Origin: Styela clava
Lineage: Eukaryota > Chordata > Ascidiacea > Stolidobranchia > Styelidae
NCBI RefSeq assembly: GCF_964204865.1
Contig: NC_135251.1
Location: 14,942,001-15,006,000 of the forward strand
Direction: 5' to 3'
Length of the DNA stretch: 64,000 nucleotides
Each line of letters opens with the position of its first letter. The stretch's first letter is position 1. A model generated the notes under the pieces. It ran no database searches. It was given only the letters and a program-made list of their open reading frames with translations, and was not told where the DNA came from. A program made the position numbers and the translations under genes. Below, piece by piece: positions 19,378 through 32,949 of this stretch.

Positions 19378-21693
19378 TTGAGTGAATCGAGGCGATTAAA
19401 AACTAATGCCCATAACTAAATGACGGTTTCCGTTACATTCTGCAAGACCCTTGGGGATTTACAGCATGGAATCAATAAACCGCTATAATATTCTCATCCC
19501 TATCGATTACTGGAGTCAAACGAGGTGTGGATGGCATTGTACATGCAAATACTCAAAAGCATGATGGTATTGATAGACAATTTTATATCCGAACTAAGCA
19601 AGCATGTTTTGAAAGCTTAGCACGAAACCCCAACCGCCACAACATGTTGCAATCAAACGTTAGCTTGATTAAACATTTTCCATTTGTGTAATTCTTACCT
19701 CTGCGACTATTTTTGCTATAAGATGAAACTCTCCGTTAATGTGCGATGAAAAAAGTTGAGAATCACAGCTCTAGGCGACTCTTGAGCAGTTTCATTCAAT
19801 TCAACACCGACGCAAATATTCTCCGATGTATTATTTAAAACCATAGTCCAAGTCCATGCTTCCGAAAAAAACAAACAATACAGTAAAAAACTAATCCCAT
19901 ACCCGACTTGGAATGGTAACCGGACGAGAGGCCGTGGTTCGCCATATGGATAAGCCGTCTTATCGGCTTTCCTATCCCCGGGATAATTATGTAAATCCTA
20001 TCCTATCCCTATGTTGTGTATTGTAGGTTATGGTTTTTATTCTACGTGTTTACAAAACGAAAAAAAAATAGAATATTTGAAGAAAGAAGAATTTAAAAAA
20101 AAAATAGAGTTTGGGTTATCAGAGTCATCTCCTGTCAATAAACCCACTGAATCCTGAACATTACTGAGAGTAGGTCTTCTTCCATGTTTGGAACGCAGCA
20201 TGTAAAACGACTAAGCACTCACTGAACAGCTTCAGTAGGCTACAGAGCCAAGCAAACCTTCACAAAGCCAAAATATTTCAGTAGTATAAAATATCACATT
20301 TACTGGGAGTATGTATGGTCAAGCGTCTTTTCTTCAAAAACCAAACAACTTTTCGTGACAAGCAAATCTATTGTCAAACGTTTTGTTAATCGGCGATGAA
20401 TAGTTACCATACGAAATTTGATTTTTAATATTGTTTCGCATAAAGCATTTATATCAGCGAGATCAATACAAGGAGCCATTTTGACCGCGCGTATCTTTAA
20501 TACTTGGTTTCTCAAGATGACGCTAATACATGTATCATGATTGTAGCGTCAACAAACTACTTGACCCGAAAACGGTGACGATTAAGTTCTCGGAAATTTT
20601 ATCAGTCAATAAGTATTTTGCAATAACTCATGCCCTACGGCTAGCAACATTAGATGATCCGAAAGTCTTATAATTGTCGGTTTCGAGTCTTCAAATGGCC
20701 GAAACAATCGATGGTAATTTTGTAAAACAAGATAAGGGCGCAACCAGTGTAAAACATCGCAAACGCAACTAAATTGGAAACTTGGTGAAATTTGCTGGTA
20801 GTTCCAAGTTACTACAATCTGAAGTCCCAACATAATTAAATGACACAATTAGATGCATGCTATTATCATTTTAATGAAATGTTACTAGACCAAAAAAAAG
20901 ACACCACTGTGCAGTAATTTCAAATACCATATATATGAGCAAACAGTAAACCAATGATTTACAACAACATTGATGTATATTCTTGGCAAATGAGTGCTTT
21001 CAAGAAATCGTGGAAGTCAGCTATGAATAAACTACCTAAAAGACGTAGTCACTGAACAGTATTGTCGTTTCATTAACACCCTACTGTGTTAGTAGTTATA
21101 GTTGCATTAAATTATTCATAATTGACATCCAAATCTTAATTAATAGCCCACAAGAATAAAACGATAAAATTTGCACTTAGTGATCACCAGCTTACAAGCA
21201 TGGATGTTTATTTACACAGAGTGGAGTGGCCGAAAAAGAAACAGTTTACTTTTCGTACTAAATTCGATCATTTTTCAATTTTTTTCTTGGTTTTTTAATT
21301 ATTCTGGGTAAATTCAAACACACTCAATCCCCTGGTATTATTTGACAATCCTTTCATATACCAATCTGGGAGAAAGAGGGCTAAAACAACTTAAAAAAAT
21401 TAGAGCAGTCCCTGAAAAGGACACACAGAACAAACAAGGTCATCAAAATCTCATCCAGAGATCTATTAATGTGTTTTGAGGGATGGTAAGAACTACTACT
21501 ATTATCTTTGAGGTCAGTTTGGCAAACATGGAAAAAACAAGTCAGAGTTCCGAAAATTCAAGTTAAATGGTTGAAAACTGTCAAAAGTTGGTTTTTGAAA
21601 TTTGTAATATTCTTGATATTTTTTTTATTTTATTTTTCAGTATTTTTTCACCTGGATTTAAGTCGTAAAACCAGGGGCTCAGTAATTTTTTTT
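19378..21693. other. Gene-poor region left of the PABP gene
   Basis: Contains a truncated SINE (19890-20012) and a 59-codon minus-strand frame (Met at 20478, stop at 20300) with a good start context but no homology I recognise. The rest is AT-rich with no visible gene. Confidence 0.45.
19890..20012 (+). repeat. tRNA-derived SINE, 5'-truncated copy
   Basis: Reverse complement of about 28079-28185, ending in the same short tail repeats (ATCCTATCCTATCCC). The tRNA-like head is missing, as expected from truncated reverse transcription. Confidence 0.75.
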
Positions 21694-21699
21694 TTTATT
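21694..21699 (-). terminator. AATAAA poly(A) signal of the PABP gene
   Basis: AATAAA on the minus strand about 90 nt after the PABP stop codon, followed directly by a run of A. The A run could be chance or a short genomic poly(A) tail of a retrocopy. Confidence 0.5.
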
Positions 21700-21789
21700 A
21701 GGATAATTTTTTGTGGGGCAAAAGTAGGATGATTTTTAAAAACGAAACAGTTCACACATAACACCGACGATTATTATCTTTCGAATTTG

Positions 21790-23880
<2,091 letters not shown>

Positions 23881-24855
23881 AAACAAATTGTGACCGGGAA
23901 CCCAGTACACAATAGTTTCTGAAAAAATAAAATGCATGAAATATTCAATGAGTGTTCTTAACGAAGGGAATATGACCATAGATGAAAATATGTTTTTGCA
24001 GTATGCCAATTTCCAATGCAGAACATCATACCGCCTCATAACATTAGAAACAACTTCCACAACTATTTAGGACGTGAACATCCGTATTATGTCTGTAATT
24101 TATATTTCTGTGAATCCTCCCTCTCCTACAAGTATTCCCCTGGACATGTGGCAGACGGCGTCGGATAAATAGTATTTTTCTCATTCGGAACTGTACGTAA
24201 AGCGTGATAAACTCGTCATTATGCGATAATCTGACACAAGACACTAAGTACAACCTAAGGATTGAATCCGCAAATTCAATTCTCAACTGAACACAAGTGA
24301 ATATTAAGTAAAAAAAGCGATGTGATAATATATATATATATACATAATATAGCGGGTAACAAATCGCAAAAATTTCGTGATTTTCGATCAGAAATGTGAA
24401 ATTTTGCTAACGGCGATATCTTAAATATAGCGAAGATAAATTACGGAGATCGCAAAAATTAGAATCAATTCTAATTATAATGAAATGTACTGTTTATGTA
24501 CGCAGATTGTAGTAATTCAGAGCAGTAATACTAATATTTTATCGAAGTCGGCACAACGTCGAGTTTCGTTGAATATGATTAAATTAATAAGGCAAAACAC
24601 TTTTAATGCTTTCGGCCACGGACTGAATATTTGCGCAACAGAAAAAATCATTATCGCTGAAAAAAAACAATTATAACGAATGACGAAATCGCGCGACTGT
24701 TTCAATCAGGATTTCCTTTCCTGGTTTTGAATACAAAATAAAATTTAAGGAAAACATAGTTTGGTGCAAGTTATCTGGCATTTTGAACAAAGTAGAACTG
24801 CTGATTCTTTTTTTTTCAACATCTTATTTGGTAGAAAAGGTGTCATCAAATTTAG
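23881..24855. other. AT-rich intergenic region
   Basis: No gene recognised. Likely holds the PABP promoter on the minus strand. It includes an AT dinucleotide microsatellite at about 24331-24345. Confidence 0.4.
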
Positions 24856-24857
24856 TA

Positions 24858-25798
24858 CCGTAAAAGTGTCTAACTTCGGCCAAAATTATCATATTTTTGT
24901 CAATAATTCAACCATTCATTGTCAAAAAAATTGCTCGGTAAAGCATTCGTGAGGTAATTTACATTCTCTGCAAATTTCGGGTAAATTGGACTATTTTTAC
25001 TCTTGAAATAATCTATTTTTCTTGCCATCTGAGCGTTATTCTTCACTGCCTAACTTCGGACAGTCATTTTCCTCACTGCGTAACCGCGACGCACAAAGAG
25101 AAAAAAAAAAGGCTCCTGATGCGGGTGACGTAGTCACGTCTCAACAGGCTTGTATTGTAAGTCTTTGAAATATTAATATTCTCAACGAATAGCTTTGTTG
25201 ATGTTACGCTGTTATCTTTATTAGTGATAAATTTATATCACACACGTCGAACCCAATTGTAAAGTTTAATCTTCAACTTCATCTTGTTAACTTTGAGATA
25301 TGTCTCTGGATTTATGTTAAAAATTAAATCAATTTTTCACTTTGAGTGAAGAAAATTTACCCAGGCTGTATTCAATCACTGCCATTTTGATTTCAATTCA
25401 ACGAATAATTGTGAAATTAGTATACAGTGCAATATGGACGTTGGAATTTTTCTAGTTTTTCTGTTTTTATAAGTTATCCGATTTTGGACGCCGTCGATTA
25501 ACATATTCTCATTAATGTGATTTTGGCATATATTCACACATGGATCGAACAAAATACAAAAATATTACATTGGAAAGCCGTCTTTGTCTAAACGAAAAAT
25601 GTCAATTTGGCGCCATTATGTCAGTCGTCAAAATTCATTTCCGCAACTCAGTGTGATGTCGTCTCGGAATTGAGCGAATCAACTTTTGACGAAAAAATTA
25701 TTATGTAACATTAAAAAAATTGAGAATAGATGTACATATAACAGCACCACCTATAATAATTATATAGGTTAGACATATAAAGTTAGACACTTTTACGG
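24858..25798. mobile_element. 941-bp Tc1/mariner-type MITE with perfect terminal repeats
   Basis: CCGTAAAAGTGTCTAACTT at the left end occurs as an exact reverse complement at the right end. Both ends are flanked by TA (24856-24857 and 25799-25800), the target duplication of Tc1/mariner/pogo elements. No transposase frame is present. Confidence 0.88.
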
Positions 25799-25800
25799 TA

Positions 25801-27689
25801 ACTGATTAAAATGTACCGGTATTCAAATATTAATAAACTTTGTTGAAATTCATCCATCTTATTAAAAACATCATTCGCCATGATCAGTCTACTTCAGTAT
25901 TGTTTAATTGATTTGCAATAGATTGAGAGATTAGTTTGTAACTTGATGTTTTGTTAAAATGTTGGGGAACCAGTTTCTATACCACGAAACGCCGTGACCA
26001 TACGTCTTATCGTTTTGATGCAGCCATAATTCTGAAAAACATTGATCCTGTGTCATTTAGTTTCTGAACCCAGGAACCCATGGACTGACCTAGTCAAACA
26101 AACATAATTCAGTACCGTACCTTCAGACTATAGCTATAACAGTATAATCTATACTGCAATAAATTCAAGTTAGTCAAACATATCATTGGTTTTACGCTTT
26201 AGCCAAGCAACGGTACCGGTACCAGTACTTCAGTATTTTCCAACTTAGCTTGAATTCTGAAATTTTCATAATTATGGAAATACGGTAACGTTACCGGTAC
26301 CTGAATACTGGAATGGACCAATCCCTAAAATCAATACGTTTTTATACGCCGTCGTAAGGGTATAACATACTGGAATAACCGTTTAGGCCTAATGCTCTGA
26401 GCTGAGCTAATTCCGACAGGAAATAAAGCATCACAATCTGTAACTGTTTTTTTTTTTTCAATTTTCGTAACGGTACCGTATTATTACGCTGGCTACCAGG
26501 TTATAACAGATTGTCGAAAACAGCTAAAGCAACGCATTTAAATGGTACCGTTATATCCTCTACCTCGAACATCCTGTATTTGAATTTTATAAAGCTCATA
26601 ACAAAATTGCTTTCTGTAACACGGATTAACCTGGATAAAAAGAACGAAACGCAACAGATTGCGCCACACACCAGCTTTCTCTGTTTGCGTTTGTCACGTT
26701 TTTGGACGTCACTTCCTGTCGCCCATAAGTTTCTATTTGATGATATAGCTCTATTGCGCTCCTTGTGTTGGAAATAGAGAGAGACAGAGAGAGTTTATTT
26801 CATTTTGTCAAACCAAGAAAACAATTTATGCACACATAAACGAATATCAAAAAAATAGTTTTCGATATATGACTGGGGGGCAACGATACGACCTTTGGGG
26901 GTCATCAGGACAGAGCTTTGCAATTTGCATGTAACAAACTGGGTTACAAATATGCGCTTCAGAATGCTATTTATATATAAGCTTCAGAATGCTATTTATT
27001 CATCTTTCCGTATATCCAAAATCAAAATGCACATACATTCACATAAATGAAAGAGATAGAGAGTGAGATTTATTGCCACAAAAACAAAATGAAATAAATA
27101 TAATGTTATCTTGCATTTATGGATGGGCGGACATGATGAGCATATGGGCGGACCAGACCAAACAATTACCAACTTTCATGACCTTTGACCGATGCTGCCA
27201 GCAACATATTTCGAGGGAACGCTCGTCTAACCACGCCATTACAAACTTCACGGGGTTGCTATATACCTGCTCCGAAAAGCTTTCTGTGTGTAAATGTTGC
27301 TTCAACAGTCTTTTTAATAATATAAATTTAATACTGACCAACTTTTGTTAAGTTGCATGTACAGTACCATCGTCTATTTGTCGGTTGAGTTGAGTACCGA
27401 TACGGTATCGAACCTGGTAGTGGTGCACCCGTACCAGTACTGCAGTACCGTCAGAGGACCGGATATCGTGTTAAACTAGCCCACCGTGTACCTTAAAACA
27501 CTAAAATATTACGAAAAACCTACTTTAGTGCAGCATTTCGCGGATCATTTACCGCCCAACCACATGCAAATACAAAGCAAAATCGCAGCGTTCCCCCCAA
27601 ACAGTGGTTCTGGCAGCAGTCGTCACGCTCTGTTGAGCAGTATAAAAGTCGGTAATTCTTAGACTTCAGATGAGTTTCTGATGTGGAAC
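25801..27689. other. Gene-free AT-rich region
   Basis: Short open frames only. Several GTACCGGTAC-type palindromes (26215, 26295, 27400-27450) and a small direct repeat (AGAATGCTATTTAT at about 26961 and 26986). Nothing else recognised. Confidence 0.4.
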
Positions 27690-27960
27690 AAGTAAGCTAT
27701 GCTCAAATATATGAACACGTCACAAAGTACCGCTATTTTATTATTCTGACACATAAAAAACAAATCTCTAGTTAACAGAAATTTTTGAAATAAATAAAAG
27801 TAATAGCCTTCTGGTGAAAAAATCAATCTTTAACCAATGAAAATTCCAAAGCAATTGGTTCAGTAATCAAAGAGAAAAGCGTTTTTTGTAATCGTTAAAA
27901 TTCTTAAAAAGAGTGCCAGCATAAAATGCAAAACGATCGTCATGTCCACTGACGTGTCAA
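27690..27960 (+). repeat. Dispersed repeat family R1, copy
   Basis: Contains AGCTATGCTCAAATATATG, then AATAGCCTTCTGG, CAAAGCAATTGGTTCAG and AAAACGATC in the order expected from the copies at 14780-15062 and 43837-44105 read in reverse. Confidence 0.65.
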
Positions 27961-28069
27961 CAACAGCGTTTTTTTAGTTGACTAGTGAATTTTCATGACG
28001 AATTCAAAAAAATTGCTGAAATCAGATAAATTTGGTCTGTAAAGTCGCACAGTTTGGTGGAGTCATGTA

Positions 28070-28385
28070 CACTAGGATAGGATTTACATATTTATCCCAT
28101 GGGAGAGGAAAGCCGATAAGACGGCTTATCCATATGGCGAACCACGGCCTCTCGTCCGGTTACCATTCCAAGTCGGGTATGGGATTAGTTATATTGTTTG
28201 TTTTCGGAAGCATGGACTTGGTGGTGGAGGAAGCCGTAACCGACCAGCGGTTACGTGAACCACCCAACGACGGCGAGGAGTCCAGCAATCCTCTCGCACA
28301 TAACCATCCCTGCATGGGATTCGAACCTGCGAACCCACGCAGAGTAAATAAAGGTGCGGTGGCGAGCGTATTCCTATCGTTTCGA
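28070..28385 (-). repeat. tRNA-derived SINE, best-preserved copy
   Basis: Read on the minus strand, the head contains an A-box-like segment and a perfect B box (GGTTCGAATCCC at about 28317-28330). The body is shared with 11000-11325 and the tail ends near TATGTAAATCCTATCC. The open frames across it are a by-product of the SINE. Confidence 0.8.
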
Positions 28386-30648
28386 CCCGCACAGTTTGCT
28401 GAAGCTTTCATTGTTCTGCATTCAAAAGTCATTGCCCGATTTTATTACGTTCTTTAACTGTTTTTGGTGGACGGGCGCGTACCTGTACGTCTTTTAACTT
28501 TGTTTTTAAGTTATGCCTGTCCTCGGCATTTTTATCGTCCGTTGTTTATTGTATTTTTCTTTTGTTGCATAGATACCAAAATAAAATTGATTAATGGAAG
28601 CATAAATATGTTCCGACTCGTTACGGGCATCTCCACTGCCACTTTTGAAGATTTTTTACAAAATAGTTAAGACAAGAAGAAATTTTCCATTGCATAGGCC
28701 TATGTATATGTCAAAATGTTGCTACAAACTGAGCCCGATTTTGTATTTTACTTTAGTTGAAAATTTAAATAGACCTTCCTCTTACTGTCTATATGCTTCG
28801 CCTTGACTTAGGACAAAGCATACAGTATATAAAATATCGGAGAAATTCCGATTAACGAATTTATTACGCTAGTATATAGAATATTTGATAATGTGGCTCG
28901 GTCCAAAGCCTTTAGCCTGTTATTTTTCTGGAAGCATAGACCTTGATTTTATGAAAAACTGTAGCCAATGTAAACAATCCTGCAAAGTCAAAGCTTCCAG
29001 CAATACTTTCGCACCGCATTTACCCACACGTAATTCCAATGTTCGTGGCGAGAAAGCTTCCTTCTCAGCAGACAGATTTGTATTGAATCATATGATGAAA
29101 ATATCTGCTTCATTATTATATTAAAGTCCTACACAATGGCAACTACCGAAAGTCTGTTGCCGCAAAGTAGAATAATCCCCAAAATATTATATACTGTATA
29201 TTTCAACAAGAATCGTTTATTGCAAAACACCATTGTCGCAGAAGTTTTATTCTGTATACTGGCAATTACTGATATATATATATATCTTATATTTCTACGT
29301 GCTACTATTTGTAGTTGAACCGCTAAATATATCGCAAAACTGCTATTTTATACTTAAAATTTAAAGACAATCTTAAAATACACACGTGTAGAAGAAAAAC
29401 AAAAATAGGAAAAAAGAAAACGGAGATTAAAAGGCAATTAAAACAAAAAGTTGTGTCATAACACACCAATATTATATGTGTGAGTCTAAACATTCATAAA
29501 ACGCTCTGAAGTATATTGGAAAATAAAAACGACCCACACAATTTTCATTCCTACATTTTATTATTCTGGGCTGTTATTTGATTCTATGGAAGAGGGACGG
29601 GCGACATTGGATGACTTCCCCGACAATATTACCCGTAGTGAATACAGTCCAAAAAAGAAAAAATGGCCGATAATGCATCCTAACGTACATGCAGCAACTC
29701 CTATACCAGCAGCTAAGCCGGGATTATTCGCCCAATCGAGAATCGAATAAACAGCTGATGTGACCCCAGCGAAATGGAAAATTAACGTTGCTGAGACGTA
29801 GGCGACAGCAAAAGTAAATGGATACACTACGTGGAAAAGTCGCATTGGAAACGCTACTACAAATAATCAATTACACTTAATACTACGTTTATGCCATGGG
29901 TATGGTAACTAAATGTAATAGGAGGATTACTTGAAATGCGGTCCAATACAAAACGGTGACGATATTAAAAGTTTGCGTCGCTGAATGAAAGACCCACATA
30001 AAATCCCGTAGAGCTTTCGTTGATCATGTAGAAACAAACGCAGTCATATCAAATATCTGATTTGTTAAGATTTATTGTTTACAGTAGCAATAATCTCAAC
30101 AGGTTTATTTGCCCAATGAAAAAATAGATCCGGAATGAATTTAATAAAAGGTTAAAACTGAAGTTCCAGTAGCACTGATGTGTAACTCAAATGCAACAAT
30201 GGTTTAAACCAGCAATGGCTAACCTGCGGTTCGCGAGCCGCACGCGGCCCTTGCTCCGGTTCCATGCGGCTCTTTTCGTCTTGGTTATTTTAAGAAAAAA
30301 TAACTTGCAAACTACGATCCATCATGTTTCGATTGAATATATTATGATTCATCGTGAATTCTTTTTTTAAGCAGAAGACACACGAGCGCCTTCATTCGCT
30401 TACTATGCAATTGTCCAGTATTACGTCACAATTACATACCTTGTTGTGCAACGACTGCACTACAACGACTGTCGAAAACGAAGTTCGGCGGAAACGCGCA
30501 ATTCACTATTTGAGTACGCCGTCGACGGATCCATTTAATTCTGTGACGGATTGTTTGATACTCCATCTAGTCTCAGGTGAGGCTGCAACCGAGTTGATGA
30601 TGATATTAATTTATTAGAAAGACCAAATGAAATGCGATTAAAGGGAAA

Positions 30649-30890
30649 GAATCTATTGAGTTATGGAAAAGCATAACAATGGAAAAATACCCCAATACCA
30701 AACGAGCAGCGTATAGGATATTGTCAATGTTTGGGTCAGCATACGCCTGTGAATCTGTGTTTTACGCTCTAAAACACGTGAAATTAAAGCTTTGATCAGT
30801 TTTGACTGACACCCATGTAAAAGAACTGTTTCGATTGGTTACAACGAGATACAAGCGAGCTTCGAAAAGGATTGTCAATCCAGGGAACGC
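30649..30890 (+). pseudogene. hAT transposase C-terminal remnant
   Basis: Reads ESIELWKSITMEKYP, then RILSMFGSAYACESVFYALK, the hAT dimerisation-domain signature, then a stop (TGA near 30793). In the same frame it continues with LTDTHVKELFRL. Everything upstream is too decayed to follow. Confidence 0.75.
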
Positions 30891-31389
30891 CAGAAGTCCC
30901 GCTAGGTAGCAAGCAATCAATCAAATCGTTTCTTATTAGACGTCTAGCTCCAGGCAAACGGGCACAAAAAAAATTTAAAATATATACATGCATTTGCCCA
31001 GAATTGACAGGATGGCCGCGAAATGACTATTCGGTCTACTTGTTAACGGCTACCGTTCAATAGCTGTATTAAATAAAATTTGGGAATCGAACACAAGTGA
31101 ATGCTTTTAGCAATGCTGTGGCCCCTCTATATTACTTTGATGCAATGCTGTTCTAGCAGTTAGACGTTTTCGAAGGAGAATTCAGAGAGGAAGTTGAGTA
31201 TTATAACATGTACTTATAATAAATTTAACTGTAGTTCAATAAAGAAATACTCATACTGATATCTGAGTAGGAAAAAAAACATTTCATAAGTGTAAAGATA
31301 TATCAAATAAATAGAATCATAATCATGTCCATGAGACACTGAAATCATAAAAATACAGAAGCATGAAATAGGGGTAAAGTAATACATGT

Positions 31390-32041
31390 TTATGAAGAGA
31401 ATAAGAAATTGCGTAACTGTTTTTTAAAATTGGGATATGTCAAGTCTTTAATAATGCTGGAAGGTAGATTATTTCCAATCTTTACACCAGTGTATCTAAG
31501 GGTGTCCTGGGCCCGCTTTGATTGACATCTAGGGACAAAAAGGGACCCTTGGGATAATGATCGAGTGTGATGGCTATGTATAAAATACTGAGCTCTGAGC
31601 TGTGAAATAAAAATAGAGGGGTACAACAGTACGAGGTGTAGAACTGGATGATATTCTTACAGTTTCGTTTTGCAAAACTTCTATTCTTCTAGACAATTTG
31701 CTGATAATTGAGTATCCTCACGCAACAAGACCATACTTAAATTAAGTTTGAAAGAGGGAAAAGTATATCATGGGCAGAACTTGTGTGAGAAGAAGCTTGC
31801 AAACTTTACCCAAAATACTAACAGCCCGTGATAATTTTCCAAGCACATCTGTCATATGTTTAGTCCAATTTAGGTTTTCGTCAATATATATTCCTAGGTA
31901 TTTATAAAAGTCTACTTTTTCAAGAGACTGATTGTCAATTGTAATTTGGAAAGCTGTAAATTTCGATTTTTTGTTTCTAGGAATTAGGTGAAATTTTGAC
32001 TTAATTTTGACAATGTTAATCGACAATCTATTACTAGCCAT
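31390..32041 (-). mobile_element. 5'-truncated non-LTR retrotransposon (LINE) fragment
   Basis: Minus-strand translation gives the end of a reverse transcriptase (VDFYKYLGIYIDENLNWTKH, then LGKLSRAVSILGKVCKLL) followed by the C-terminal tail (SKRAQDTLRYTGVKIGNNLP, then YPNFKKQLRNFL). The frame is broken between these parts. Jockey/CR1-like by style. It is inserted in, or carried by, the surrounding hAT. Confidence 0.8.
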
Positions 32042-32949
32042 CCCATCCAGTTAACAATTAATGGCTAGTAAATTTCTTTCACAATCATGTTCGTTTGTGA
32101 CATTTACAATAAACTAGCATTCTAGTAGAGCGGAATAAAGGTATATCTGATGTTCATGTGTGTTCTTGTTTATAATGTGGCTCGCGTAATGGTATGAAAT
32201 GCAGCTCTTGGCTCCGCCTAATTGGCCACCCCTGTTTAAATGAATGAAAACAAAAGCGTTAAAACTTACGTTTTTTAATAGTCGTTCCGTTTTTCTGGTC
32301 AATAAGTCCAACCGTGGCGAGTGCTAGGGATAAAGTGAAGTATATTGTACTAAACGTAAATGCCCACGTAGTGAGGAATAGATACGATGCCGTCAGCCTC
32401 GTTGGATCATATAGACCATAATCAATGTGGTACGCCATCCACCAGCCGAACGGCTGTTGTTCAACTGTATTTAGTATTTAATTATCATTTTGAGGATATA
32501 AATATTGTTCATATACTACAAGCAACCTTCAAAGATTAAATCATACGCGACCCAAAATCGATTTACTTTTAATGGCAAATTCTACTCTAGAATTAGCTGT
32601 AAAGTTGAAATACCACAACTCACTCTCAAAACTTTTGACTTCGACTCGGCTCTTCCAGAAGTAGTAAGCTATTATTCCGACCTCTAGTTCAAAACAATTG
32701 GGAGATTGAATTTGAAACACTCATCCCATCTCCGATATCAAAAAATTCATTTTCTAATTTAAATAACGACCCCGAATCTACAGTTCTGATTCAAACCTAT
32801 TTATAGAGTCTAGTCTAGTCTGGTGTATATATATATATACATTAAATACAACATACCTCAGTCCTATAAAACAAGTCGTTCTCACTTTCGGACATATAAA
32901 AACCAAAGTTACGGAGTTTAAACTGCGAAGAGCAGGTAGGCCTATGCAT

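Larger units (their letters stand above)
30210..32234. mobile_element. ZBED/SCAND3-type hAT element with nested LINE fragment
   Basis: Left end CAGCAATGGCTAACCTGCGG and right end (reverse complement) CAGGGGTGGCCAATTAGGCG are imperfect inverted repeats. The flanks are GTTTAAAC and GTTTAAAT (7 of 8 match). The paralogous intron in copy B has one GCTTAAAC at 45470-45477 and no element, which is the empty site. Transposase remnants lie on the plus strand, and a LINE fragment occupies 31390-32041. Confidence 0.85.
29561..32949 (-). pseudogene. Rolling stone-like membrane protein pseudogene (copy A)
   Basis: Exon 1 (32857-32949) is intact and 31 codons long like its paralogue. Exon 2 keeps only its 3' part (starting near 32450); its acceptor and about 55 nt of coding sequence are deleted together with flanking intron. 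Exon 3 (29561 to about 30012) has lost its acceptor (AG became AT at about 30016-30017) and carries two single-base deletions that shift the frame early in the exon; the remaining codons down to the stop still read as the family C-terminus (RLFHVVYPFTFAVAYVSATL). Intron 2 contains a 2 kb hAT. No functional protein is expected. It is the decayed twin of the gene at 44513-46121. Confidence 0.88.

Noticed and set aside
28317-28385. Functional tRNA gene
   Set aside because: Has a B box and tRNA-like head, but no consistent acceptor and anticodon stems, and it is followed by a SINE body.
28160-28432. 90-codon minus-strand frame
   Set aside because: Lies wholly in a tRNA-derived SINE copy that is repeated at 11000-11325.
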